Below, piece by piece: positions 24,992 through 37,700 of a DNA stretch of 64,000 nt. The position numbers were made by a program, and so were the translations under genes. The stretch's first letter is position 1. Each line of letters opens with the position of its first letter. Source of the DNA: Oscarella lobularis (Eukaryota; Porifera; Homoscleromorpha; Homosclerophorida; Oscarellidae); contig NC_089184.1 of the NCBI RefSeq assembly GCF_947507565.1, forward strand, positions 868,001 through 932,000, given 5' to 3'. Under the pieces are notes generated by a model, which was not told where the DNA came from, searched no databases, and was given only the letters and a program-made list of their open reading frames with translations.

Positions 24992-26405
24992 ATGGTACGT
25001 ATTTGCCAGTAACATACGTGTTCGAATTTTTAAAACTGACTGGGGTCCCTTTCGGGATCTCGCGTAGCCTCAGAACGAATACATCGAGCAGGCGATAAAA
25101 AGGCACGGTCGCCGGCTGGATTACCACGAAAAAAAGTGAGCGTGCCCTTCGAATTCGCGTCGAGTTGATCGAACGCTCCCGACAGGAGAAAGAAACTGGC
25201 TCGAGCTCCGCACACGATCGCTTTGAAAGCGAAGAAATACCACGGACTGAAGTGAGCCATTTGCCAAGTCGTCGTTCTCGTTTTCCGCGCGATAATCGCA
25301 TCCTCTCTCTACACCACAGAGCGAAAATGTACAACAAGCAACGCCTCTCGGCGAAAATTCAAATGAAGAAAGCGTACATCAGATATTACATAATACATCT
25401 GCGTATATGTAATTGCGCATTATTTGTAGCATCAAGGCGCACGAAAAGAAAGACGTGCGGGTCAAAAATGCGGATAGCGCGCCTAAAGGAGCTGTACCTC
25501 CGTATCTATTAGACCGGTAAGGTTTGAAGAGAGAGAGAACCTGTACACGTTTTTTTATTCTGTGTGGGATCTAGTGAGCAACAGTCGCGAGCTAAGGTCC
25601 TATCAAATATGATTAAGCAAAAGCGAAAAGAAAAAGCTGTAAGAAGAAGGTGACATAGTAGGCCTATCCTATGCGTGGCCTTTTTTCTCTAGGGGAAATG
25701 GCAAGTGCCTTTGCCCAAAGTTCAAGCTGTTTCGGATGCAGACGTTTTCAAGGTCATTCGAACGGGAAAGCGAAAGAGTTAGTACGATAGGGGTCGGTTT
25801 CGCGCTCTTTCTGACTTTTTTACTGGCAGAAAAAGCCTGGAAACGTATGGTCACTAAGCCTTGTTTCGTCGGAGAAGGATTCACGCGACGCCCGCCGAAA
25901 TACGAGCGCTTCATTCGACCAATGGCAAGTCCAAGAGCCCACTCATAAACGTATTATAATCATTATTTCTTTTCTAAAGGGTCTCCGGTTCAAAAAGGCC
26001 CACGTAACCCATCCTGAGGTATTAAAAGTAATGACCTGTTTAGCTAGTTGCGAGTTGTTTATATGCAGCTCAAAGCGACCTTTTGCCTGCCTATTATTGG
26101 AGTAAAAAAGAATCCCTCGTCGCCTATGTTTACGCAACTGGGCGTTCTCACAAAGGGAACAGTTTTAGAGGTACAAAACTAAACATGTACTACTAATGTG
26201 TTTTACGTGTATTTTCCTCTTAGGTCAATGTTAGTGAACTGGGCCTTGTGACTCAAGGTGGTAAGGTTGTTTGGGGTAAGAGATTGATTTTCACAGTCCT
26301 ACTTGTCTCTTGCACTGTGGCTCTTTTTTTTTGTTAGGAAAATATGCACAAGTAACTAATCATCCGGAAAATGACGGCTGTGTCAATGCAGTGCTTCTAG
26401 TCTAA
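24992..26405 (+). CDS. NSA2: Ribosome biogenesis protein NSA2
   Basis: NSA2 (TINP1) is a nucleolar factor needed for maturation of the 27S pre-rRNA and the large ribosomal subunit. Exon 1 encodes only the initiator Met (GAAGCCATG|GTACGT at 24992-24994). Later exons encode [20 protein letters not shown] (from about 25070), [19 protein letters not shown] (about 25190), [15 protein letters not shown] (about 25330), [18 protein letters not shown] (about 25687), [20 protein letters not shown] and [11 protein letters not shown] (25830-25925), [12 protein letters not shown] (about 25985), [20 protein letters not shown] (26226-26345) and [15 protein letters not shown] with TAA at 26403-26405. This is the complete, highly conserved family sequence in order. 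Confidence 0.95.
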
Positions 26406-26470
26406 GACTTCTAATGTGACTTACAGTAGTTTTGGTTTTGTTTTGAATAAAACTAGAAATGTCTACGGTA

Positions 26471-27287
26471 TCACCTTGGTTTTCTGGGTCTGCATCCACC
26501 GTGTGGCACCGGGGTCACGTCAGTGATACTAACAATGTCTACACCGCCCATTTGCAAGCCTTTCAAAGACGCCTAGCGCAAAAACACTCGAAAGAAGCCC
26601 AAGAAAAAAAGAAAATGACTTGCCTGTCTGCCTGGCCCAAGACCCTTGATCTTAACTCTCACTCTAAGTACTCCTTTGTTGAGAGCCTTCTATCAGTTGC
26701 ACAGAAATCAATAAGATACAGAGTAATCATTGGGATTATGACTTGCCTTAGCTGCTGCAGTGCCCGCTGATTGACCAGCAAACGTCGTACCTCGCTTGGC
26801 ATTCTTAAAACCCTCAGATCCCTACAGACATCAAACCTCAGTCCAAAAAAAAAACATCTCAAAAGAGAACACGTACTCCTGAAGCCCAAGTAAGAGTCTT
26901 CCCTACGAAAAACCATCAAACGTACGCGTGTCGTGCATTTTCTTTCTCTACCTGCGCTGTCTGTAATTGTGACTATGGTGTTATTGTACGTCGCCTTTAC
27001 GTGGGCTATGGGAAGGTCGTCGTACGGCGTTTCGGTTGGCTCTTCGTTGCGTAGTCGGTCTCTGGGATCTAGAAGTCGCGCCGAATCGGAGCTAGATTGC
27101 GTCGGTTTTCATCAGAGCCGTTCGAAAACGCGTTTGGGAGAACGCACCTTAGTTCGCGCAACAAATCTTCGTCCATTATCGATTTGAATTCGGAGAAGAG
27201 TACGGGAGCACCTCGACGTGCATAACCGAAGCCGATCGAACGTAATCCCGTGGCGAACAGTCTGCTAAATGCAGACGAAAAGCCCAT
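26471..27287 (-). CDS. MRPS11: Mitochondrial ribosomal protein S11 (uS11m)
   Basis: uS11m belongs to the platform of the mitochondrial small ribosomal subunit. The start [20 protein letters not shown] (27287) looks like a mitochondrial targeting peptide: Ser/Arg/Ala-rich, no acidic residues. Following exons give [20 protein letters not shown] (about 27030-26955), GKTLTWASG (about 26905), [20 protein letters not shown] (about 26820) and the C-terminus [20 protein letters not shown] then CRPRKPR, stop TGA at 26473-26471. These are the canonical uS11 blocks. It converges tail-to-tail with NSA2 (65 bp between stops), and its start is 150 bp from that of the exchanger gene on the opposite strand. 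Confidence 0.93.
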
Positions 27288-27437
27288 AGCCGAACCCACG
27301 TGATTGCCCGGGATCTTGGAAACCTTGGAAGCCACGAGAAGAAACTTCCGTCTGATATCCGTTGCCTAGATTTACCTATACTTGTTGATTTTGTGTCTCG
27401 TCGTAATAGTTGTCCTTTTAGCGCCGAAGAGTCGAGC

Positions 27438-30400
27438 ATGGACTGGAGCCCAACATCCTCGCCGAACGGCACATCGAACGGCACATCGAACGCCGCACTG
27501 ACAACGCTATTTCGACGCACGTTCAACAACAGCCGCGGCTTCGTCGTCGAGTACGTCTCGCCTAACGAAACGATTTGCGAGAGCTGGATCCTACTCCCTG
27601 CCGAGAATCTCTGGCCCGCCTGGCTTCGCGCGTCGCTCTACCTCGTCGCACTCTCTTACCTCTTCGTCGGCATTGCCATAGTTTCCGATCTGTTTATGGG
27701 AAGTATCGAGATCATAACGAGCCAGCAACGCAAGGTAACCGTTTTTGATCCCGAACGCCAGACGACGGAAGTGCGGTACGTACTCGTGTGGAACGAAACC
27801 GTCGCCAATTTGACGTTGATGGCGCTGGGAAGTTCGGCGCCCGAGATCGTGCTCGCCATTCTCGAGAGCTTGGAGGAGATCAGCCTGAAGACGACGCCCC
27901 AACGAGCCGGCGGCGGTCTCGGCACGTTCACCATCGTCGGATCGGCCGCCTTCAATTTACTCGTCATTACGGCCATTTGCATCGTCAGCGTGCCGTCGCC
28001 GCGCACTCGGCGAATTCACGAGTACGGGGTGTTCATTGTGACAATGGCCTGGTCGTTTTTCGCCTACATTTGGCTCCTGATTGTCGTCGAGTTCGTCACG
28101 CCGGGAGTGGTCAGCGTCGAGGAAGCGTGGATCACTCTCGCTTTTTTCCCCGCGCTCGTGCTCGTCGCCTGGGCGCAGGATCGTCGCTGGTGGTGTCACA
28201 AGTGTCCAATAAAAACGGCGCCACTTCGACCTGTGACCGCTATTCCGATGGTAAACGGCGACAGGCGTGCACTGGAACGCGTTTCTTCTACCGTTTTTTG
28301 TGCAGACGCGAAATGGATTGCGAACGTCGAAAATTGTCAATCCATTTGATAGAGCGCCTCCAGCTAGTCCATTTCCGAGAACGTCGACTTTTAGCCCGCC
28401 GTCGCAAGACGACAGTGTCGGCGATGCTGGCGTCGTCGCCGTCGCCGACGACGACGTTCAGAAATTTCAACGCTGTTCCACCGTCGTTTCGGAGCTGCGT
28501 GGCGAAAGCGCCACTTCCTCGCCTTTTCAATCTAGGAGAGGAAGGTGATATAAAATAAGGGAGAAAATATGCGTCGATGACAGGTTTCGTATCCGTAGCT
28601 GTGCGGAAGCGAAGCAAGAAAGCCACCTGATGGCAAGAGCCAGGTGTGCTTTCATTCGCGAGATTCTTTTTCCCTAATCCCATTTCGTGTTCAAGGATAC
28701 GTCATGCCGCTATGCGAGCTTTCCTCGGCCGATCGAACTCGGAGAGACGAATGTCGTCCATTGGAGGAGGAGCAAGATTGTCTCTGGCTGTCGACGCACT
28801 CTGCGCACAGCGCGCGCTGTGGAAGATGCAGGCGGGCGCGAAGAAATCCAAACAATTGAGTGCGGCGAAATGGGTCGCTTCTTCCACGGAGTATGAATAT
28901 CGCGATTTGAAATTTTGCAGAAACCGGTCACTTCTATTTTTCCTCGTCGACGTACGCAGTCTACAAAAGTGCCGGCAGCGTCGACGTCGAAGTCGTTTAC
29001 GGACCGCCAAGTCGCAGGTACGTGCAACGAGAATCAAATACCGTTAGCCCCATTTCGCTTTCTCCGTAGTCAACGATACAGCGACTCGAGTGCTTTGAGA
29101 CACGAAAACGCTCATCATCCCAACGTTCCTTATTTTGAGAAGGTGAGAGCAGAATTGACTTCAAAACAGTCCTCGGAAATCATGTGTGGCTTGCAGTCCA
29201 ATAGTACTTCCAGTGACGATAAAGACAAGCACAATGACACTCCGTCGCCAAACTCCCTTCTTAGAGAGCTCGATTTTGTATCCACTGTCGCCGTGCACTT
29301 TGAAACAAGAAACGGTGCGGCAAAGGCAGGGTCCGCCTATAAGAAGAAGGAGGGAACACTGGTTAGATGAAAAATAATTTCGCTTGAAGCCTTTGAAATG
29401 AGGTCTGCAGCGTTTCGCCGAAGGAGAGACGCGTCACACGATAACGATTCCTCTGATGACGACGAGCGCTTTGGGTAGCGACGACGACTTCTACGTCGTT
29501 TTGAAGAGCCCAAGTCGACCGGCAATTCTGGCCAGTCCAGATATTGTTCGCATAACAATTATTGAAGATGATAGTGCGATCGAATCCCGTCCCGTAGCGA
29601 AATATGACGCTTTTTGCAGAGCCGGGAACATTTCAGTTTAGCGACTTTCAATACAGAGCCGATCACGAAGATGGTATTGTGACGGCGACTATTCTACGAA
29701 CAAACGGGAGCGATGGCACGGTGACGGTCCAATGCAAAACAATGTAAAGACGACGTATAGAATTATTCATTTTCCGCGTCTCTTTTCTTAGTGACGGTAC
29801 AGCAATCGGAGGAGCGCTACTATCAGACGGAGTGCACTACGTAGATACGACCGAGATTGTGGAGTTCAAAGACGGCGAGGCCAGTAAGACCGTCGTAGTT
29901 CACATAAACCCGAAGGAGAACGTGAGTAAATCACTTCACCACTTCAATATTTGTTTGAGTTCCCATAGCTTCATCATAAGACGTTTGTCTTCAGCCTGTC
30001 GACGAGCGATCACGGAGCGCTGCTGGGAGAGAAAAGTGCGGCTGTTGCAATTCTATCTCCAACCAATTCAGGTTGGGCCGGCAGTCACAACCGCGGCGTT
30101 ATTCGTTTCATCAGACGTTTATTGCAGATAACTTGATTGTAAAAAACGACAACGTATCGCTGTTTTCGGGCGAGGACTCCTGGGAAGCACAGTTTTATGA
30201 GTCAGAAATTGCAACACAAACTTTCAACCGTAATCTCGCCTGTTCGTAGAGCTCTCACAATTGAAATTCGCCACGACGAGAACGGAAAACCGATGAAACC
30301 AAGTCGATCAGAGTGCTTTAGACATTTCCTCACTTTCCCGTGGAAAGTCCTCTTTGCCACGATTCCACCCCGGTAACATTTTCATCAATGCAGACGCCGT

Positions 30401-31071
30401 TTCTTTCCTAACGATCCAAAAAATCCAGTTCGCGTTTACGCGGATGGGCAGCCTTCATCGTCTCGCTCATCTACATACTCGGCTGCATCGCAGTCGTGCA
30501 GCAGCTGGCCGAATTGCTCGGCTGCGCCATCGGACTTCGCCAGAGCGTCACCGGCATTACGATCGTCGCTCTGGGAACGAGTCTACCCGATCTGTTCACG
30601 AGCCGAACAGCGGCAATGCAAGAAGAGCACGCCGACGCCGCCATCGGAAATATAACAGGCACGCGTCTTGTATTATTTTTTTCATTTTTTTTTCGACTTC
30701 TCTCTTCACAGGGAGCAATAGCGTAAACGTCTTTCTCGGTCTCGGTCTTCCGTGGGCGATTTCGGCCACTAGTCGTGCAGCGAAAGACGAGACCTATCAC
30801 ATTTCGCGCTTTAACATCACCTTTTCCGTCATTTTGTTCACTGTCTGCGCGTTCGTCGCTCTCGTTCTGCTCATCTTTCGCAGACAGGTACGGATCCAAT
30901 TGAATTAGCGAAACTCATCGTCTATTGTCCCCCCAGGTGATTGGAGGCGAGCTGGGCGGCAAGATGTGGCAAAAACGAGCGACGGCGCTCCTCCTACTCT
31001 TCCTGTGGATTATCTACATAATTTTCTCTTCGCTGCGTTCATACGAACTCGTGCCAAACATCGAGTTTTAA
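27438..31071 (+). CDS. SLC8A: Sodium/calcium exchanger, NCX type
   Basis: NCX proteins export Ca2+ in exchange for Na+ across the plasma membrane. The product starts MDWSPTSSPNGTSNGTSN (27438) with several NxT/S sites and the NETICESW cysteine region typical of NCX exoplasmic N-termini. The alpha-1 repeat contains LMALGSSAPEIVLAILE and GTFTIVGSAAFNLLVI (27820-27970). The large cytosolic loop holds two Calx-beta domains (about 29090-29580 and 29620-30110; for example FSDFQYRADHEDG, GTAIGGALL, DGVHYVDTTEIVEF). A linker with RHFLTFPWKVLFATIPP (about 30320) leads to the alpha-2 repeat: LGTSLPDLFTSRTAAMQEEH, ADAAIGNITGSNSVNVFLG and IGGELGGKMW. The protein ends ...ELVPNIEF, TAA 31069-31071. Both alpha repeats are complete, so function is expected. 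The exact exon path through 28200-29100 is uncertain. Confidence 0.93.
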
Positions 31072-31199
31072 TATCGGTGACTAAAAAAAAGACAAATCTG
31101 AATTAATAAACTCTCAAAGTGGAGGTGGGGACGAAAATTCGTCATCGCCGCCCAAAACAAGAAATGAACCGGGGGGGATATTAATTAATTAATAAATCG

Positions 31200-32283
31200 T
31201 TACGCCTTTAGAGTCTTCTTTGGGGGTTTGATTAGCTGCTGCATTCGTCGCAGCGTCGCCTCGTCGATCTGCCGCAAATCAAAATCAAGCGTTTCTTCGC
31301 CGATTTGAAAGTTTCCCGTCGGCTCCACCAAATCGACGATCTTCTGAAGCGATTGCGCGTTGCTGACTTCCGATAGTTGCCTGTACAATTGTTCGCGATC
31401 GATTTCGACCGTAGCCGGTGGCGGTGGCGGTGGCGGCGGCGCTGCTGCGACCGTCGTTTTAGCGACCGGAGACGACGATCTGCTGCTCTTGTTGCTACTG
31501 CTGCTGCTGCTGCTATCACTACTACTGCTACTGCTACTTGAGCTGCTGGAGCTTCTGCTACTACTCGCGCTCGAGCTGCGCGTATTCGCTGGCTCTGGAA
31601 CGGGGGGTTTTGACGGGGGGAGACTTATCGGTTTACTATCTTCCTTTTTCGCAGATTCCGGCTGAGAAGACGGTGGAACTTTCTTCGGTATTCGGTTCTT
31701 TAGGATCCCCGCTACTTTGGAAGCGGCGGGTGTGACGAACTCCTTTTTCGACTGCGGTGCGCCGCTCTCTTTTTCCTTCGTCTTTTCGGTGGCCGCCTTC
31801 GGCGGTTTTTCCTTCTTCCTCTTTGGGACGTCCTTTGATTTGAGGAGAGCTGACGTTGGAGCAGAGGTGGGCGTCTTCTCCTTTCGTTTCTCTTTGCCAC
31901 CGCCGCCGCCGCCGCCGCCGCCACCGCCCGCTTTCTTCGCCACCTTTGATTTCGCGGGCGTCGCTTTGGGCTGAACGGTCGGCGTAGGATCGCCGCCGCC
32001 CAACTTTCCTATGTCCAAATCGCTATCACTATCGCTCCCACTCCCGCTCCCTAATTCCTCAAGCAACGCGTTAATCGGATTCGGCCTCTGTCCCTCCTGC
32101 GGTTGCCCCAGCGGCGGCTTCTTCTTCAGCCCTTCTCCTCCCGCACTCTTTACAGCAGAGGATGACGACCGCTGTTCGACTTTATTAACAGCGGCGGATT
32201 TCTTCTTCGACGATTCCTCCTTTGCCTTCTTTTTCGCCGGTTGACTGCCATCGTTCCCGCTCTTCGTCGACTTACGCTTCGGA

Positions 32284-32318
<35 letters not shown>

Positions 32319-32853
32319 TGGCGGTGGCGCCGTAGCGGTGGCGGCGGCAGCAGATTTCGCCGGAACTGAACCGCACTTCAACGAGGCCCCCGATTGAATC
32401 AAACGTTGACAGAATTCGTGAGGTGGATTGGAAAATGTAAGCATCTCGCGACGTTGCGTGTGAATGGGCGGCTGGCCGCACTCGGGCAGGCACAGATCGT
32501 ACTTGTACCTCACCATACGCGGTTCGTCTCGATTGCGAAAGTAGACGTCGATGTGCATATCGAAACTTCCGAACCCGCTCTCTCGAATTTCGTACGGAGG
32601 CTGTTTAATAACTAGACGAAAAAATTCCAATTAAAAATTTTCGGACTTTTTTCCTTCCTTGCCTTTTTTTGGTTTGGGAAAGGACGTGTGCAAATGAAAG
32701 ACGACTTTCTCTATGAAATGGTGAATGTCCGGCTGACGGTCGCCGCGCACCCAGCAGCACCAGTCGTGCGTAAAACCGTCGCCTGTCGTCGCCGTCCGAG
32801 CGCGCGCGTCGTGACCAAGGACAATAACAATTTGAACGATAGTCTAAAAATAT
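31200..32853 (-). CDS. MLLT3: AF9/ENL-type YEATS protein (super elongation complex); exon 1 not located
   Basis: AF9/ENL proteins read acylated histone H3 lysines through the YEATS domain and recruit AF4, P-TEFb or DOT1L through a C-terminal AHD. The N-terminal part of YEATS is VQIVIVLGHDARARTATTGD, GFTHDWCCWVRG and IEKVVFHLHTSFPKPKK (32853 to about 32660). It continues as IKQPPYEIRESGFGSFDMHI and VYFRNRDEPRMVRYKYDLCL (about 32605-32480). A long Lys/Ser/Ala-rich linker with polyalanine and polyserine follows. The C-terminal AHD is YRQLSEVSNAQSLQKIVDLV ... FDLRQIDEATLRRMQQLI (31390-31230), stop 31202-31200. The exon at 32853 starts after an acceptor (ATTTTTAG) and has no Met in frame, so a short first exon lies upstream, not identified. 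Vertebrates have two paralogues; I cannot tell which is closer. Confidence 0.92.
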
Positions 32854-33455
32854 TATGCAAACACAGTATATATATAATATATTATCAATTTGGATTTGGG
32901 GGCTGGGTTCGGTGTTTCGTCGCTTTGGATTTCTACGCCTCCCCCACTCCTCCCGCGCCAGCGCCAACGCCCTTGCGCGTTTTTTGGGGGGTGGAAGAAG
33001 GGAAGGAAGACAAAGAGGTGATCCGCAATCGCTCCGTTCGCTTTGGGAGCGTGAGAGCGACGAGGAAGGTTCTCTTTCTATTTGCTGTTGCGGCTGATCG
33101 CTCGTGGACTAAGTAAGTCTCATCGCAATAACGGAGGAAGCGAATGTGGAAGTAGCGGGGTCGCGATGGCTTGTCGTACGTACGTCTTCCGCCATCGACG
33201 AGAATAGGACCCTTCAGTGGTTTGAGCAGGGCTGCGCACGAAGTCGAGGTACTCGGAGGCAGACTGCACAGAAAAGATTTTTGAGCAGCCTTTATATCAA
33301 CGCGTGACGCCACTGGGAGTCGCCCAAATCACGAGATACCGTACTCACATGCACACACACACACACACACACAGAGATTATATTTGGATAGATCCTTAAA
33401 AACACACACATGCATACATATAATTATAGAGCAAAAAGCACATGGTTCTACAGCT
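32854..33455. other. Region between AF9/ENL exon 2 and the next gene
   Basis: The unlocated first exon and promoter of the AF9/ENL gene probably lie here. A (CA)n microsatellite occupies 33352-33373. An open minus-strand frame at 32933-33313 has no recognisable family, no clear splice context and a composition unlike its neighbours; I did not annotate it. Confidence 0.5.
33352..33373 (+). repeat. (CA)n microsatellite
   Basis: Eleven CA units, followed about 30 bp later by a shorter ACACACACATGCATACATA stretch. Confidence 0.97.
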
Positions 33456-34458
33456 TTAAGCAGAAAACTTCTGCTGCACAACATAATAACCAAGCTCATC
33501 TCTGGTACAGATAATCACTTTGTTCACAGTAACATCTTTCAAATATTTCATATTGAATAAAGAAAATAGAGCTCTGCTGTCGATCTTTTCCATCTCTTTC
33601 TGTTGATTCCAGTTGTCTGCGGCTGCAACATACCAGACTTCTATTTGTCCGACCTTTGTGAGCATCTCAATTGGTACTTTTTTGAAATGATTGGAGTTCT
33701 TCGTGTATAGATGCGGCATACTCTCAAAGAATTGAAAGCATTTGCTAGCAAACATTCTTGCTGCTTCCATTACATTTGAACCACCATTCTTTATCTCCCC
33801 CAAAATCCACTTGTTTCTACTAACCATACTGAGATCAAATTCGCACTGTTGTACACACTCTTCTTGTACACCCTTCTTGAATGCCTTCATCTTCAATCCT
33901 CTTCTCTTTCTTTTTTTGGAAGTTTTCAAAATATAAAACTTTCGAGCAAAATTCCCAAAGCCACAAAACTCGCATTTCATTGCTGCCTCTAGTCTCTCTT
34001 TTGGATGTGAGCCTTTTGGTATGGACCATGGATGAGGCGCCTTGATTGGACGTAGGACAAAATACATTTCACCAGAAGAAAAATATTTGTAACCAGTAGG
34101 CATTTTGTTCCCTTCTTTGTCGAACAAATAACAGCCAATGGGAATGCTCTCGACGAACCGGTCGAATTCCTTTTCCCCGCAAAGGGTCACGATCTCACCG
34201 TCGTCTTCCGTGACATCGAAACGCTTCCTTCTTTCTAACACTATGAACCTAACCCAGGTCAAAATCTCGTAAACGCAGTGAACGACGAACGTCGCGATGA
34301 CGGCCCCGACGACCAAGTGCGCCGATAGGGGCCGGCCACGGAGCCACGAAACAAAGCCTATAAAGACGTCGGTTACTGTCGCCCTAAGTTACCACAGAAG
34401 TCATTTTTGCTTACCCTGCGTTGCAGCCGTAGCGGCAGCAACGAAAAAGGATCGACAT
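33456..34458 (-). CDS. Unidentified membrane-anchored protein with CxxC motif
   Basis: I do not recognise the family. Exon 1 starts MSILFRCCRYGCNAG (34458, donor GCAGG|GTAAGC). It joins in frame to ATVTDVFIGFVSWLRGRPLS (acceptor about 34388), then LVVGAVIATFVVHCVYEIL, a clear hydrophobic segment of about 20 residues followed by WVRFIVLERRKRF, which suggests a single-pass anchor with the bulk of the protein cytosolic or lumenal. The rest, about 230 residues, is one exon with KCEFCGFGNFARKFYILK (a CxxC pair), a basic stretch TSKKRKRRGLKMKAFKKG, and LTKVGQIEVWYVAAADNWNQ near the C-terminus. It ends at 33456. The Cys-rich start could also be palmitoylated; this is a guess. The second exon by itself lacks an ATG near its start, which supports the two-exon model. 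Confidence 0.65.
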
Positions 34459-34748
34459 AAACTTTTTGAAATTCCAATTAAATAGAAGAGCTTCTGCCTT
34501 ACGCTCCCTGCGTTACTAGAAAATCAGATCGAGAAACGCAGGAGGCAAGTGACGAAATCCGTGACGAAAATTACAAAAGACGCGTCCCTGATGAATGCAT
34601 GCAAGTGCTATAAAGGCCTATTATTCATTTTATCAATACGTGTAGGAGATTTTTAACAGACGTACGTTATTCATACATATTCAATTACAGAAAAGAAAAA
34701 AATGAGCTAATGTGAATTTGTGAATAATCACTATAAGGGTCAAAAGAT

Positions 34749-37700
34749 CTAAACGGGCGTACCTTCATGTGTCGCCAGTCTACCACTAAGCTGCGAATGC
34801 ACAGACAAGGAATGCATAGACAAAGACGGACCGGGACTGTCAGTCGAGCCTTTGGCGGTGGGTTTATCAATCACTTTCACCTGCACATAAAAAAACAAGC
34901 CAAGTGAAAACCGAAATTCACCAAATTCCGTCGTGCTACCTGCGGTGGAGGACCGACGAGGGAGAGAACGACGGGCAAGACGATGAGCCCGTTGAAAACG
35001 CCGGTAATCAGCAAAGCAATAAAGACGACAAAAAAATATTTTACAATGAAGTCAAACTGGGAAAAGGCGAGCATGATGAAGCCGAGAAAGCTGCTGAAGG
35101 CTCCATTGAAAATCGGCACGAATCGATAGAAAAGCGCGCAGTGCATCCGTTGATTGCCCGACCCCGTCGACTTGAGAAACATGAGACAAAGAGGCGCTGT
35201 GAATTCAACGGCGGCACCGACTGAAACGATGACCGTCACGCAGGGAATCGCGCTGAACTGAATGCCGGCGAGCCCGAGAAACCCGTACACTTCGACGGCA
35301 ATCGTCGTCAGCATGACAACCATGACGACGCCCGTCCAAGCGCTCAAGAGAAGCAGGGACGTGGCGAGAAAGCACGCCAAGAGAATGAGACCGACGGCGA
35401 GGAGAAGACTATTTTGGAGACCGATGTATTGCTCGTAGAAGGTAAACGGCGATCCGCGCGGGTACGCGTAGATGCCGTCGGCTTCCGCCGCTTCGCAAAT
35501 CGCACGCGTTTGTTTGATAAGTTCGATGAAGTCGAACGACGTGGCGAGGCCGTCAGCGTACATGGGCATTTGCGCGTAAGTCGCCGCCGGCGCCGGAGGT
35601 ATGTTTACTGTCGTTGCTGGGAGCCAGGTGGGTATGAGAGGACGGAAATTGGGTTGAGCTGTTTCGTAATTGAGGATATCCATGTTAACCTGAAAAAGAA
35701 AAAGAATTTAGGTTAGGTTAGTATGAAGGCCGAGGGACTCCCATGAGGAATAGGGTCAACACGTAAAGGACTCCTACTCGTTAGTAAAGTCTATTTCCTG
35801 GAAGCTCTCATAGTTAGGTTATCACAACGGTCTGGCAAAAGTCAGAGGCACCCCTTAGGAGGTATAACACAGACGCTTGCATGAATCAAAATAATTGCCA
35901 CTTTTCTGATCTGTTATTAGATGTCTTTTACCAAAGACACCCAATCGATACAGTGACTGCGTTTCTTACCCAAGCGGTGAGATAGACGTCGTATCTCTCT
36001 TCCGGTATCACTTTGACCCCGTCCACTTGAGAAATAACTGACCGATTCGGCTGAATAGCCAACGCGACATCGTAACTTCCGTCTCCAACTTGCCCCAACA
36101 AATAGAAATCCATCAGAAGAACGGTAAATGATTCTAAAAGAGATTTTTCCTCCGCCGACGCATTCACATACTGTTTCATGAACAAATCGTAAAACACGAT
36201 CATCTTCTGCAACCAAAAATCTTCCGAAACTTGCTTGACAACTTTTCCGTCCGCCGTCGGAACATCTTTCGTCAATATGTAAGGCACCGAGGCGAACTTC
36301 TGATGAAACTCGAGTAACTCTTTCTGTTTGCTTGGAATGTCATTGCGATTGTCCAACGCAATGTACATGTCGTAGAACGTGAAATGCCTCAGGCTGGCTT
36401 CCACAAAACCGTGCTGCCGCGTGCCGGATGGCACGACCTCGACCAAATCGAGCCCGTTTTCGACGTTCGTCGCGCCCCAAATTCCGACGCCGAGAAGCGC
36501 CAATCCGAGCGCAAGCACAATGAACTTTACCACGAGATTCTGCAAAAGGGGCGAATAGAAATTGACGAACGAATCGCCAAAGTTTTCCCAACTACACGAC
36601 GCCTTTGCCTCCGAATGAGGACTACGCTCTTCGTCGACTCTCGCCCCAATCAACGTCGTCACGGGAACGCCGTCAGAACGCTCGATAAGATCTTCTGTTG
36701 ACCTCTTTGTTGGTCTCGTCGCCTGTCCGCTTGTCTTTGCGTTTGACGGCGGCGGCGGCGGCGGCGACGGCGACGACGACGGCACTCGAGAGGCTCCGTT
36801 CGTTGTCGTGGCGACAGCTACGCCGTTAAAGTTCTTGTTTTGTTGTGAAATGCGAAAGCAGCAGAACATGTCGCAGAGACGTAGCCGGGAGCGATACGCG
36901 TCAATAGACAAGTAAGCGGGAAAGGCGAGAAGAAGAACGAAGTAGTTGAAGATCACACAAATGCCAACCTAAAGAAACCACCACCACCCACAGTGAAAAA
37001 AAACATCTCTCGGGCGGATGATAGTTACCTGAATGGCGAAGGCTCTCATAGCCGGTATTGGAACGATGGCGGCGAGCAGAAAGCCGGCTCCGTTTGTGAC
37101 TGACGTCAGCGTAATGCTCTGTCCAACTCGCTTCAGGCATTCCCCTGTTATTTGATGAACGGGAACGTTGGCTCGGTCGCGGTAAGTGGCAAAGAAGGCG
37201 TGCGCCATGACGAACATGTCGTCGACGCCCAGACCCAGGACGAGGAAGGGAAGCACCTGGACCCAGAATATTATGAAGGCTTGAAAAAATGGACGATATC
37301 TCGAACCTGAGTCGATGTTGGATTCAGAGCGATGCCACATAGAGATGAGAAACCGAGTGCGGCGAGCGTCGAAATCACGACGAGAATAACGCCAACCTTT
37401 AGAACATAAAAATTAAAAAAAAAGTATGCAAAGTGTGAACTGAACTGTTACCACTCCAACATTGACTCTCGAATGGACAAACGATTTGATGTTGAGAAAA
37501 ACGAATCCAGCATAGACAATCATCAACACGTAGCCCAAAGCCAATAGCGCGGGACTTCCAGTTGAAAACTGCTCGATGACATCCGTCGCCGAGTCCGTCG
37601 TCCACACGTGAACAACGGTGCGCTGCAAGTTCTCTTCGAATTCATAAACACGCTAAGAAAGTCAATACTTAATAATAATGTATTTATTTTCAGAATTTTT

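Noticed and set aside
32933-33313. Minus-strand open frame of 126 codons beginning MASRVDIKAAQ... after a GTG or ATG
   Set aside because: No family resemblance, low-complexity tail, and position upstream of the AF9/ENL exon suggests promoter or UTR sequence.
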